Positions 5,981 to 13,059 of a DNA stretch of 26,096 bases are shown piece after piece. This DNA comes from Verrucomicrobiaceae bacterium (lineage in GTDB: Bacteria > Verrucomicrobiota > Verrucomicrobiia > Verrucomicrobiales > Verrucomicrobiaceae). The notes under the pieces were generated by a model. The model worked only from the letters and a program-made list of their open reading frames with translations, was not told the origin of the DNA and searched no databases. The stretch spans positions 1 to 26,096 of the forward strand of contig JAGKWZ010000052.1 of assembly GCA_021151605.1 (NCBI GenBank), in the 5' to 3' direction. Position 1 is the first letter of the stretch. Every line of letters begins with the position of its first letter. The translations under genes were made by a program, and so were the position numbers.

Positions 5981-8623
5981 CTAAGGGCGGGAACGTTGTG
6001 CTTTCGCTTTGGTGCTGGGCTTGGAAGCTTTCACCGGTTTGCCGGTAATGCTGGTTTGCCGACGGCGGAGCTTTGCCTCCAGAGCCTTGGCCACAGTGAT
6101 GTCGGTAAAGGTGATGACGACGCCGTCGATCCGGTCATCCATGGTGCGGTAGGGCATGATGCGGGTGGTGAACCAGCGGCCATCCAGGGTGGTCAGTGGT
6201 TTCTCCACGGAGATCAGCGTCCGCAGGACTTCACGCACATCTGCAGCCATGGTTGTCTCTCTGAGTTCAGACACAAGATCCGTGACAGGGCGGCCCACAT
6301 CACTCGGGATGAGCTTGATGATCTTCGTCGTCTGCGGGGTGAAGCGCCGCACATTAAGTTTGCGGTCCAGAAACAGCGTGGCGATGTCCGTGCTGTCGAG
6401 CAGGTTTTTCATGTCATTGCTGCTACGGGAGAGCTCATCCACCTTGGCCTGCAGTTCAGCGTTCACGGTTTGCAATTCTTCATTCAGCGACTGCATTTCC
6501 TCCTTGGAGGTCGTCAGCTCTTCGTTGGTGGACTGAAGCTCTTCGTTCGTGGATTGCAGCTCTTCATTGGCAGAGCGGATTTCCTCCTGCGATGTCTGCA
6601 TCTCCTCGTGCGAAGCTCGGGCATCAGCCCTGACTCGAAGCAGCTCCCGCTCGGCTTCCGTTGAGCGTACGTTTTTGGCAGGCTCCTTCATCGCTTTCGC
6701 AGGCACAGGCGTGGGGATGTCTGTAAAGACGATCATGACCAGGTCATGAAGTGGCCCCGGTTCATCGAGTCTCTGGACGCTGACATCCACATGCTGTGCT
6801 CCGCCGTTGGCCTCTACTTTGAGTCCATGAAGCCTCACCGTCTCCTTCTGGCGGAGTGCTTTCTGAAATGCGATGGAAAGCTCGAAGCGGAGTCCATCAC
6901 GCACCATGGCAAAGAGGTTCCAATTGGCCTTCCCTGCCGCAGGTTCCAGATACTTGCCAGTGCGTCCGCTGATATAAAAGATGTCACCCTTGTCATTGGT
7001 GATCAGCGTTGGCGGAGCATAGTTCCGCAGGATCAACTGGTCCGCCTGGGACTGGAGGCTTACGGCCACTTTTGTAGCTGGAGCCATTTCATTTCTGATC
7101 GAAGTGCCGACGCTGAAGGAGGATGGCAGTTCGATCAGTTCATGCCTGCGCGAGGACTCGATGCGGCGAAAGAAACGCAATTTCCCACTGAGCGGACTGA
7201 AGAGATCTGTGCCGCTGCCGACCGTCTCCGCACTGCCCAGCAGCAGCACACCACCGGGATTCAGACTGTAGTAAAAGAGCGGCATGAGCTTTTTTTGCAC
7301 TTCTGCAGTCAGGTAGATCAGCAAATTTCGACAGCTCAGCAAGTCCAGCTTGGTGAAGGGCGGGTCCATGATGATGTTCTGCGGGGCGAAGATGACCATC
7401 TCACGAATCTCACGACGCACACGGTAGCCGTGCTCTTCTTTGACGAAGAAGCGGCTGAGTCGCTCAGGGGAGACATCTGCGGCGATGTTGTCAGAAAACG
7501 CACCCGTCCGGGCTTTGTCGATCGCGTCCCGGTCCAAATCAGTGGCGAAGATTTGGAGAGTGAAGTTGGCCTTGGGTTTGAGTTCCTCCACGACTTCACG
7601 GTAAACCATGGCCAGCGAGTAGGCCTCCTCACCGGTGGAACAGCCAGGCACCCAGGCGCGCAGGGCGTGGACGGGAGCACGCGTCGTCAGCAGCTCAGGG
7701 ATGATTTTCGAGCGCAGCTCTTCCCAGACGGCCGGATCACGAAAGAAATTGGTCACGCCGATGAGCAACTCCTTGAACAGCAGGTCCAGCTCCTGGGAGT
7801 TCTGCTGAAGAAAGCGAACATAACCAGCCATCTTTTCGATTTGGTGGATGCCCATGCGGCGCTCTACGCGGCGGTAAAGTGTGTTCCGTTTGTAGTAGGA
7901 GAAGTCATTCCCCGTGTGAGTGCGCAGAAGGACGATGATTTTTCCCAGTGCGCCCTGGGCCTTGTCTTCCAGGCCTGCTTCACTAGGAGCCATCAGCGGG
8001 GTGCGCCGCAAATAGGAGAGGATCTTTCCGGGCAGCTCTCCCACAGGCGCCACGATGTCGGCAAGACCGGCATCAATCGCACTTCGCGGCATGGAGTCGA
8101 ACTTGGCCGTGCTGGGTTCCTGCACGAGCACTAAACCGGCTTTCTCTTTAATGGCACGGAGTCCTAGTGTGCCATCAGTCCCCATGCCTGAGAGGATAAC
8201 TCCGACGCTGTGCTCCTGCTGATCCTGGGCGAGGGTACGGAGAAAGAAGTCAATCGGCAGCCGAAGGCCGCGTGGAGATGATGGAGCGAGCAGGTGCAGC
8301 ATGCCATGCAGGATGGACATGTCCTTGTTTGGCGGGATCACGTAAACAAAGTCTGGATGCACCATGGTGCGATCTTTGACCTGAAGTACCTTCATGCCTG
8401 TGGAGCGCTGAAGAAGCTCTGGCATGATGCCTTTGTGAGTGGGGTCCAGATGCTGGACGATGACAAAAGCCATGCCAGTAGCCGGTGGAACGCGCGACAA
8501 GAACTGCTCCAGAGCCTCAAGTCCTCCTGCCGAAGCTCCGATGCCAACGATGGGAAACCGCACTGGATCTGGCACGGGAGACGCAGGCAAAGACCGGCGG
8601 GAAGAGGGGGATTTTGTTTTCAT
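5981..8623 (-). CDS. CheB-CheR-PAS fusion protein (methylesterase/methyltransferase)
   Basis: An 880-residue fusion of both receptor-modifying enzymes. The CheB methylesterase domain (about 22-205) keeps its triad: Ser31 in GASAGG, His58 in VQHLDPTHKG, Asp150 in GMGTDG. The CheR domain follows, with its N-terminal helices (235-300), the SAM-binding WVPGCSTGEEAYS (about 324-336), FATDLDRDAI and NLLIYLT. Then come a PAS-like region, a long Glu/Leu/Asn coiled coil made of seven-residue repeats, and a second PAS (LLDSTDIATLFLDRKLNVRR). There is no receiver domain on CheB. Such fusions usually act in sensory modules rather than flagellar chemotaxis, and no chemoreceptor is nearby. I chose the ATG at 8621-8623, directly after hairpin element D; an in-frame ATG at 8659 would add 12 residues across the hairpin. 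Confidence 0.94.
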   Translation of the reverse strand: MKTKSPSSRRSLPASPVPDPVRFPIVGIGASAGGLEALEQFLSRVPPATGMAFVIVQHLDPTHKGIMPELLQRSTGMKVLQVKDRTMVHPDFVYVIPPNKDMSILHGMLHLLAPSSPRGLRLPIDFFLRTLAQDQQEHSVGVILSGMGTDGTLGLRAIKEKAGLVLVQEPSTAKFDSMPRSAIDAGLADIVAPVGELPGKILSYLRRTPLMAPSEAGLEDKAQGALGKIIVLLRTHTGNDFSYYKRNTLYRRVERRMGIHQIEKMAGYVRFLQQNSQELDLLFKELLIGVTNFFRDPAVWEELRSKIIPELLTTRAPVHALRAWVPGCSTGEEAYSLAMVYREVVEELKPKANFTLQIFATDLDRDAIDKARTGAFSDNIAADVSPERLSRFFVKEEHGYRVRREIREMVIFAPQNIIMDPPFTKLDLLSCRNLLIYLTAEVQKKLMPLFYYSLNPGGVLLLGSAETVGSGTDLFSPLSGKLRFFRRIESSRRHELIELPSSFSVGTSIRNEMAPATKVAVSLQSQADQLILRNYAPPTLITNDKGDIFYISGRTGKYLEPAAGKANWNLFAMVRDGLRFELSIAFQKALRQKETVRLHGLKVEANGGAQHVDVSVQRLDEPGPLHDLVMIVFTDIPTPVPAKAMKEPAKNVRSTEAERELLRVRADARASHEEMQTSQEEIRSANEELQSTNEELQSTNEELTTSKEEMQSLNEELQTVNAELQAKVDELSRSSNDMKNLLDSTDIATLFLDRKLNVRRFTPQTTKIIKLIPSDVGRPVTDLVSELRETTMAADVREVLRTLISVEKPLTTLDGRWFTTRIMPYRTMDDRIDGVVITFTDITVAKALEAKLRRRQTSITGKPVKASKPSTKAKAQRSRP
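6516..6578 (-). repeat. Three 21-bp tandem repeats coding a heptad coiled coil
   Basis: Three adjacent 21-bp units (6516-6536, 6537-6557, 6558-6578), each starting agctcttc on the plus strand, encode the repeated heptad STNEELQ and its variant SANEELQ in the coiled coil of the CheB-CheR fusion. The first two units differ at only a few positions. The repeat is in frame and probably sets the length of the coiled-coil linker between the PAS regions; slippage would change it by whole heptads. Confidence 0.75.
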
Positions 8624-8636
8624 GGGGCTGTGCCCC
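8620..8636 (-). repeat. Hairpin-ATG element, copy D
   Basis: On the minus strand this reads GGGGC-ACA-GCCCC followed directly by the ATG that best fits as start of the CheB-CheR gene. The closing pair differs from copies A-C (C-G instead of T-A) on both arms, a compensatory change that supports a real stem. The loop is 3 nt instead of 4. Confidence 0.65.
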
Positions 8637-8797
8637 AGACTCCAGCCGGGTTCATGCATCTGGAGCGTTCAATCCAAGCCAGTGAGGCCAGCATGTTCGC
8701 AAGCTGCTGGTGTAACAACTTAAAACTTCTGCCGAGGCCTCACTCTTCATTTCCCACTTTCGAGACTTTCAACAGGCTGCTAGCATCTCCGCACCCG

Positions 8798-10066
8798 ATG
8801 CCTGCTAACCGTTTTTACTCCACTTTTGACTCTGAAACGCTGAAACCGCGCCCGACACATCCCGGAGAGTATCGCAGCGCCTTCCAGATCGACCGTGACC
8901 GCATCATCCACAGCAGTGCCTTTCGTCGGCTGCAAAACAAGACGCAGGTCTTCCTTTCCGGGGAGTATGATTTCTACCGCACACGCCTGACTCACAGCAT
9001 CGAAGTAGCGCAGATCGGGCGCAGCATCTGTGGCTGGCTGATGCAGCAGGGTGACGCGCTGGCGGAGGACTGTTTCATCGATGCTGATCTCGTGGAGTGT
9101 GCCTGCCTGGCTCATGACCTAGGTCATCCTCCCTTTGGTCACACGGGCGAACGTACACTGCACCAGCTCATGCAGCCCTACGGTGGTTTTGAGGGCAATG
9201 CTCAGACGCTGCGGCTGCTGACGCAGACCCTCTTTAATGAAGGACGCGATGGCATGAATCCTACTCGTGCTCTGCTGGATGCGATCCTGAAGTACAAGAC
9301 GCTGCACATCGAGGCTGGTGGTGCACCGAACCATTACCTCTATGATGATCAGGAAGTCTGGCTGGACTTCACCCTCGGGGGCCAGGCCTTTCCAGTGGAG
9401 CTGACGCCGGGCGAGACACGCAATGGATTCAAGAGCATCGAATGCCAGATCATGGACTGGGCGGATGACACGGCTTACTCGCTCAATGACATCGCCGATG
9501 GCATCCATGCGGGATTCATCACCGTCACTTCACTGGAGCATTGGGCTGAGGAGCGGAGGCTGGACAACGCCCAGGCGGAGCATGTGACTTTTCTTTGCAA
9601 AGCCATCCGCGAAAAGCGTGTGGAAGCACGCCTGAATCGGAACATCGGCGACTACATCCGCGCGACGAAACTGGTGCCGGAGAGCAACTTCCTCAGCGCC
9701 ATGTCGAAAAGGCATCAGTTCCGGCTTGAGATCGATCCAGACATGAAGGCGCAGTCGAAGTTAAACAAAAGGATCTCCCTCGACATCGTCTTTCGCAGCC
9801 CCCAGCTCCAGCAGCTCGACTACAAGGCAGATGTCATTTTAACAAAAATGTTCAGCGTGCTGCGTGACCGCTACATCGAACAGGATGGATCAAATCTGCA
9901 CCTGCTGCCCGCCACCGTGGAAGCAGAGATCGCCAAAGCGCCTGATGCCGCCTCGCGCGCCCGGCTCGTCTGTGACTGGGTGGCGAGCATGACGGATGCT
10001 TTTGCGTTCCGCACTTACCGCCGTCTTTTCGATGCCAACTTTGGCTCGATCACAGATTTCGTGTGA
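8798..10066 (+). CDS. dgt: Deoxyguanosinetriphosphate triphosphohydrolase-like HD protein
   Basis: A 422-residue dNTPase of the HD superfamily, which cleaves dNTPs to deoxynucleosides and triphosphate and so tunes the dNTP pool. Visible features are the N-terminal HSSAFRRLQNKTQVF motif, the first metal His66 in RTRLTHSIEVAQIG, the HD pair His106-Asp107 in CLAHDLGHPPFGHTGE, and the later DWADDTAYSLNDI with the last metal Asp. The frame is open upstream to 8294, but that part is antisense to the CheB-CheR gene. The ATG at 8798 (MPANRFYSTF) gives the normal family start. It is transcribed divergently from the CheB-CheR gene across about 170 bp in which I see no clear promoter motif. Substrate specificity (dGTP or broader) is not decidable. 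Confidence 0.93.
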   Translation: MPANRFYSTFDSETLKPRPTHPGEYRSAFQIDRDRIIHSSAFRRLQNKTQVFLSGEYDFYRTRLTHSIEVAQIGRSICGWLMQQGDALAEDCFIDADLVECACLAHDLGHPPFGHTGERTLHQLMQPYGGFEGNAQTLRLLTQTLFNEGRDGMNPTRALLDAILKYKTLHIEAGGAPNHYLYDDQEVWLDFTLGGQAFPVELTPGETRNGFKSIECQIMDWADDTAYSLNDIADGIHAGFITVTSLEHWAEERRLDNAQAEHVTFLCKAIREKRVEARLNRNIGDYIRATKLVPESNFLSAMSKRHQFRLEIDPDMKAQSKLNKRISLDIVFRSPQLQQLDYKADVILTKMFSVLRDRYIEQDGSNLHLLPATVEAEIAKAPDAASRARLVCDWVASMTDAFAFRTYRRLFDANFGSITDFV

Positions 10067-10082
10067 TTTAAAAAACAAGATT

Positions 10083-10144
10083 GTCGGCAGGGCGGGTTCA
10101 CGCTCCAATGCAGTGCGATGCGCTACCAACCTCTGCCTGCCGAC
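10083..10144 (+). repeat. 9-bp inverted repeat around the aminopeptidase P start codon
   Basis: GTCGGCAGG (10083-10091) and its exact complement CCTGCCGAC (10136-10144) flank the start codon at 10118 with a 44-nt gap. In the mRNA the pair would place the start codon in a closed loop. This may affect translation initiation, or may be chance in GC-rich sequence. Confidence 0.4.
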
Positions 10145-11407
10145 CTCTATATCTACAACCGCGAGCGACTTTACCGCCAGCTACCGCCTCGCTCTGTCGT
10201 CATTCTTCACGCCAATGACGTGCTGCCCACGAATGCTGATGGCTCGATGGGCTTTGTGCAAAACAGCGATCTTTTCTACCTGAGCGGCATCGACCAGGAA
10301 GAGACGATCCTCATGCTCTTCCCCGATGCACAGGACCCAAAACAGCGCGAGATGCTTTTTGTGCGTGAGACGAGCGAACTCATCGCCGTCTGGGAAGGTG
10401 AAAAACTAACGAAAGAGCAGGCCAAGGATCGCTCTGGCATCGAACGAGTCCATTGGCTCACGGACTTCGAGACACAGTTCCGCCTGATCATGTGCCAGTG
10501 TGATCATGTCTTCCTAAATTCCAACGAGCATCCCCGCGCCACCATCCCCACGGAGACACGTGAGACACGCTTCACCCATCGCTGCCTGCGCGAATATCCG
10601 CTGCATGATTATCAGCGCCTCGCCCCTCTGATGCACGGCCTCCGCTGCATCAAGCAGCCCCAGGAACTCGGTGCTCTGAGCGAGGCCATCCGCATCACAG
10701 AGGCAGGCTTCCATCGCCTGCTGAAGTTTGTGAAGCCAGGAGTGCATGAGTTTGAGATCGAGGCCGAGCTTGCCCATGAATTCATCCGCCAGCGTGCGCG
10801 CGGCTTTGCCTACACACCAATCATCGCCACCGGAGCGAATGCTTGCGTGCTGCACTACATCACGAATCACTGTCAGTGCCAGGACGGTGAGATGCTGCTG
10901 CTCGATGTGGCAGCGAATTACGGCAACTACAATGCCGACCTCACTCGCACGATCCCCGTGAATGGCCGCTTCACCCAGCGGCAGCGTCAGGTCTATGACG
11001 CTGTGCTGCGCATCTTCCGCGAGTGCCGCCAGATCCTGCGTCCCGGTGTGATCATCCGTGAATATCAGGAAGAGGTGGCGAAGCTCATGACATCAGAGCT
11101 AATCGATCTCGGATTGCTGAAACGCGACGACGTGGAAAAGCAGGACCCCGAGAAGCCGCTGTACAAGAAGTACTTCCCTCACGGCACCAGCCATCACCTC
11201 GGCATTGATGTTCATGACGTAGGCCACACTTGGAAGCCAATCGAACCCGGCATGGTCTTCACCATTGAACCAGGCATCTACATCCGTGAAGAAAAGCTCG
11301 GCGTTCGCCTGGAAAACAACATCCTCATCGGCCCTGACCGGAACACCGACCTCATGGCATCCATCCCCATCGAAGCTGAAGAAATCGAGGCTCTGATGAA
11401 TGGGTAA
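10118..11407 (+). CDS. pepP: Xaa-Pro aminopeptidase (aminopeptidase P, M24 family)
   Basis: A 429-residue M24 metallopeptidase that removes an N-terminal residue preceding proline. It has the AMP_N domain first (about 1-165, with NADGSMGFVQNSDLFYLSGI) and the pita-bread catalytic domain after it. Metal ligands are present: two Asp in LLLDVAANYGNYNADLTRTI, His in HGTSHHLGIDVHD, Glu in TIEPGIYI and Glu in VRLENNILI. There is no signal peptide, so it is cytoplasmic. It follows the dNTPase gene by about 50 bp and may be co-transcribed. The start codon lies inside a 9-bp inverted repeat. Confidence 0.95.
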   Translation: MRYQPLPADLYIYNRERLYRQLPPRSVVILHANDVLPTNADGSMGFVQNSDLFYLSGIDQEETILMLFPDAQDPKQREMLFVRETSELIAVWEGEKLTKEQAKDRSGIERVHWLTDFETQFRLIMCQCDHVFLNSNEHPRATIPTETRETRFTHRCLREYPLHDYQRLAPLMHGLRCIKQPQELGALSEAIRITEAGFHRLLKFVKPGVHEFEIEAELAHEFIRQRARGFAYTPIIATGANACVLHYITNHCQCQDGEMLLLDVAANYGNYNADLTRTIPVNGRFTQRQRQVYDAVLRIFRECRQILRPGVIIREYQEEVAKLMTSELIDLGLLKRDDVEKQDPEKPLYKKYFPHGTSHHLGIDVHDVGHTWKPIEPGMVFTIEPGIYIREEKLGVRLENNILIGPDRNTDLMASIPIEAEEIEALMNG

Positions 11408-11458
11408 GACTTGTCGATGCTGCATGTTTCTTCAACTGACTGCGTTTCCTCCACCGCC

Positions 11459-12340
11459 ATGAATTCCCGCCGCCACTTCCTCACCTCAGCCCTGGGCACA
11501 GCCTTTGCCGCACCGCTCTTTGCTCAGAACACCAAGCTCAGCTACAAGGGCGAGAACATCCACTTTGGTCTTGTGACCTACATGTGGGGCGCGGACTGGG
11601 ATCTGCCGACGCTCATCAAGAACTGTGAAACCGCTGAGGTCCTCGGCGTGGAACTTCGCATTGAACACGCGCACAAGGTGGAGCCGGCTCTGACTGCCGC
11701 ACAGCGCAAGGAGGTGCAGAAACGCTTCGAGGATTCCCCCGTGGATGTGCTCGGCATGGGCACAAACTGTGAGTTTCACAGCGCTAAACCAGAAGAAGTG
11801 AAGAAGCAGATCGAACTCGCTAAAGAATACATCAAGCTCAGTCACGACATCGGTGGCAGCGGTGTGAAAGTGAAGCCGAACAACCTGCCCAAAGAGGTGC
11901 CTGTGGAGAAGACACTGGAGCAGATCGGCAAGTCACTCGCTGAAATCGGTGACTATGCCCTTGGCTTTGGTCAGGAGATCCGCCTCGAAGTGCATGGCGG
12001 TGTGAGCGACCTCGGCCACATCAAGACCGTGATGGAGGCTGCCGCACGTGATAATGTCCGCGTCTGCTGGAACTCAAATCCCGAAGACCTCAAAGGCGAT
12101 GGAATCGCGGCGAACTTTGCCAAGGTGAAAGATTACCTCGGCGCAACAACTCACATCCGCGAGGTGAACGAACCAGGTTACCCCTACCCTGAACTCGCGA
12201 GTCTGCTCGTCGATGCTGACTACGCTGGCTGGGTGCTGCTTGAGGCACGCACCAAACCGGGTGATCGTGTCGCGGCCCTGGCCGAACAAAGAAAGCTCTT
12301 CATGGAGTTGGTCACTCAGGCTCGCTCGGCGGCGGCGTGA
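11459..12340 (+). CDS. Exported xylose isomerase-like TIM-barrel protein (sugar isomerase/epimerase family)
   Basis: A 293-residue protein beginning MNSRRHFLTSALGTAFAAPL, a probable twin-arginine signal peptide, followed by a TIM barrel of the sugar phosphate isomerase/epimerase (xylose isomerase-like) superfamily. Of the usual Glu-Asp-His-Glu metal site I see Glu (IRLEVHGG), Asn in place of Asp (VCWNSNPED), His (THIREV) and Glu (WVLLEARTKPG). The Asp-to-Asn change may be a subfamily trait or may alter metal binding. The substrate is unknown; related proteins in Verrucomicrobia and Planctomycetes go with sugar catabolism. The earlier in-frame ATG at 11411 would put 16 residues before the Tat motif and is rejected. 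It converges with the 3D-domain gene, 4 bp apart. Confidence 0.87.
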   Translation: MNSRRHFLTSALGTAFAAPLFAQNTKLSYKGENIHFGLVTYMWGADWDLPTLIKNCETAEVLGVELRIEHAHKVEPALTAAQRKEVQKRFEDSPVDVLGMGTNCEFHSAKPEEVKKQIELAKEYIKLSHDIGGSGVKVKPNNLPKEVPVEKTLEQIGKSLAEIGDYALGFGQEIRLEVHGGVSDLGHIKTVMEAAARDNVRVCWNSNPEDLKGDGIAANFAKVKDYLGATTHIREVNEPGYPYPELASLLVDADYAGWVLLEARTKPGDRVAALAEQRKLFMELVTQARSAAA

Positions 12341-12344
12341 TGAC

Positions 12345-12875
12345 TCAGGTAGTCACGCGCCTCACAAGGCGGGAAATCATCTCACGCACGTGCGATGCTT
12401 TCAAAGCACGCGGCTTCAGGATCGCGAGACTTTTCTTATATGAACCCCATTTCAGAATGCGGATCGTCACCGTTCGCGTCCCCCAGTTATTCATCGCCGA
12501 AGCGCTCGGCTTATAGAGATCAATCGTGCCTGTGCCGACGAGAGCGGAGCCATAATCGTCAACCAGATACAAATTCGAGTCTCCAGAGATCTGAAAGACG
12601 GTGCCCACAGGATAGATGGACCAGTCTGCAGCGGCACTGCGAACCTTCCCATGCAATAGGCCTGTACCTGCGCCAGTTCGGGCTCCATATTCAATGTGAT
12701 CTCCCTCTGTATGAGTGTAGGCAGTGGTCCGGACTCCGGAGATGATCGTACCAGGAGGAACAGTGGGCGTGGCGGTGGTCTTCTTGGCATCCTCCGCGTA
12801 ACTGGTTAATGTCACGACGAGAATACTGGAGAGGATCAGGTTTCGCAAAACAGGTTGTGGGTAGTTGGGGCACAC
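12345..12875 (-). CDS. Exported 3D-domain (double-psi beta-barrel) protein
   Basis: A 176-residue protein with a hydrophobic N-terminal segment (LRNLILSSILVVTLTSYAE) that looks like a signal peptide, a Thr/Pro-rich linker, and a 3D domain named for three conserved Asp. The motif is visible as RSAAADWSIYPVGTVFQI, then LVDDYGSALVG, then IDLYKPSASAMNNWG. Related domains occur in MltA-type lytic transglycosylases and stationary-phase cell-wall proteins, so a role in peptidoglycan turnover is likely but not shown. The C-terminal ~30 residues are basic and beyond the domain. It is divergent from the dehydrogenase gene upstream and convergent with the TIM-barrel gene. Confidence 0.85.
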   Translation of the reverse strand: MCPNYPQPVLRNLILSSILVVTLTSYAEDAKKTTATPTVPPGTIISGVRTTAYTHTEGDHIEYGARTGAGTGLLHGKVRSAAADWSIYPVGTVFQISGDSNLYLVDDYGSALVGTGTIDLYKPSASAMNNWGTRTVTIRILKWGSYKKSLAILKPRALKASHVREMISRLVRRVTT

Positions 12876-13032
12876 TCCGAGGGAACAGCAAGCCGGTCCG
12901 GCGGAGGGGCGCGCATGGTGTCGGGTTTGGCATTCCTGTCAAACTGTAATTCCAAGCTGTCCGCCCGTCGTCACTGCGCTTGTTTTGGCAATTTTAGTCC
13001 ACCTTCATCCTTTCAGTTTCGTTCATGATGCC

Positions 13033-13046
13033 AGGAGGCGTATAAT
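13033..13046 (+). promoter_or_regulatory. Candidate -10 box and Shine-Dalgarno-like sequence before the dehydrogenase
   Basis: A perfect TATAAT lies at 13041-13046, 13 bp before the ATG at 13060, and an AGGAGG lies at 13033-13038, 21 bp before it. If TATAAT is the -10 box the transcript would be almost leaderless and the AGGAGG would not be transcribed. If AGGAGG is the ribosome-binding site it is too far from the ATG. The -35 position (TTCGTT at 17-bp spacing) is weak. Either reading is tentative. Confidence 0.3.
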
Positions 13047-13059
13047 ACGGCAACCCACC

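Noticed and set aside
6746..8134. 462-codon plus-strand open frame
   Set aside because: It is antisense to the CheB-CheR coding region, which has complete catalytic motifs; the frame has no recognisable domain and results from codon bias.
12860..12880. Possible fifth copy of the GGGG-CCCC hairpin element
   Set aside because: The sequence reads GGGGCACACTCC; the right arm does not pair and no ATG follows, so it is not counted.
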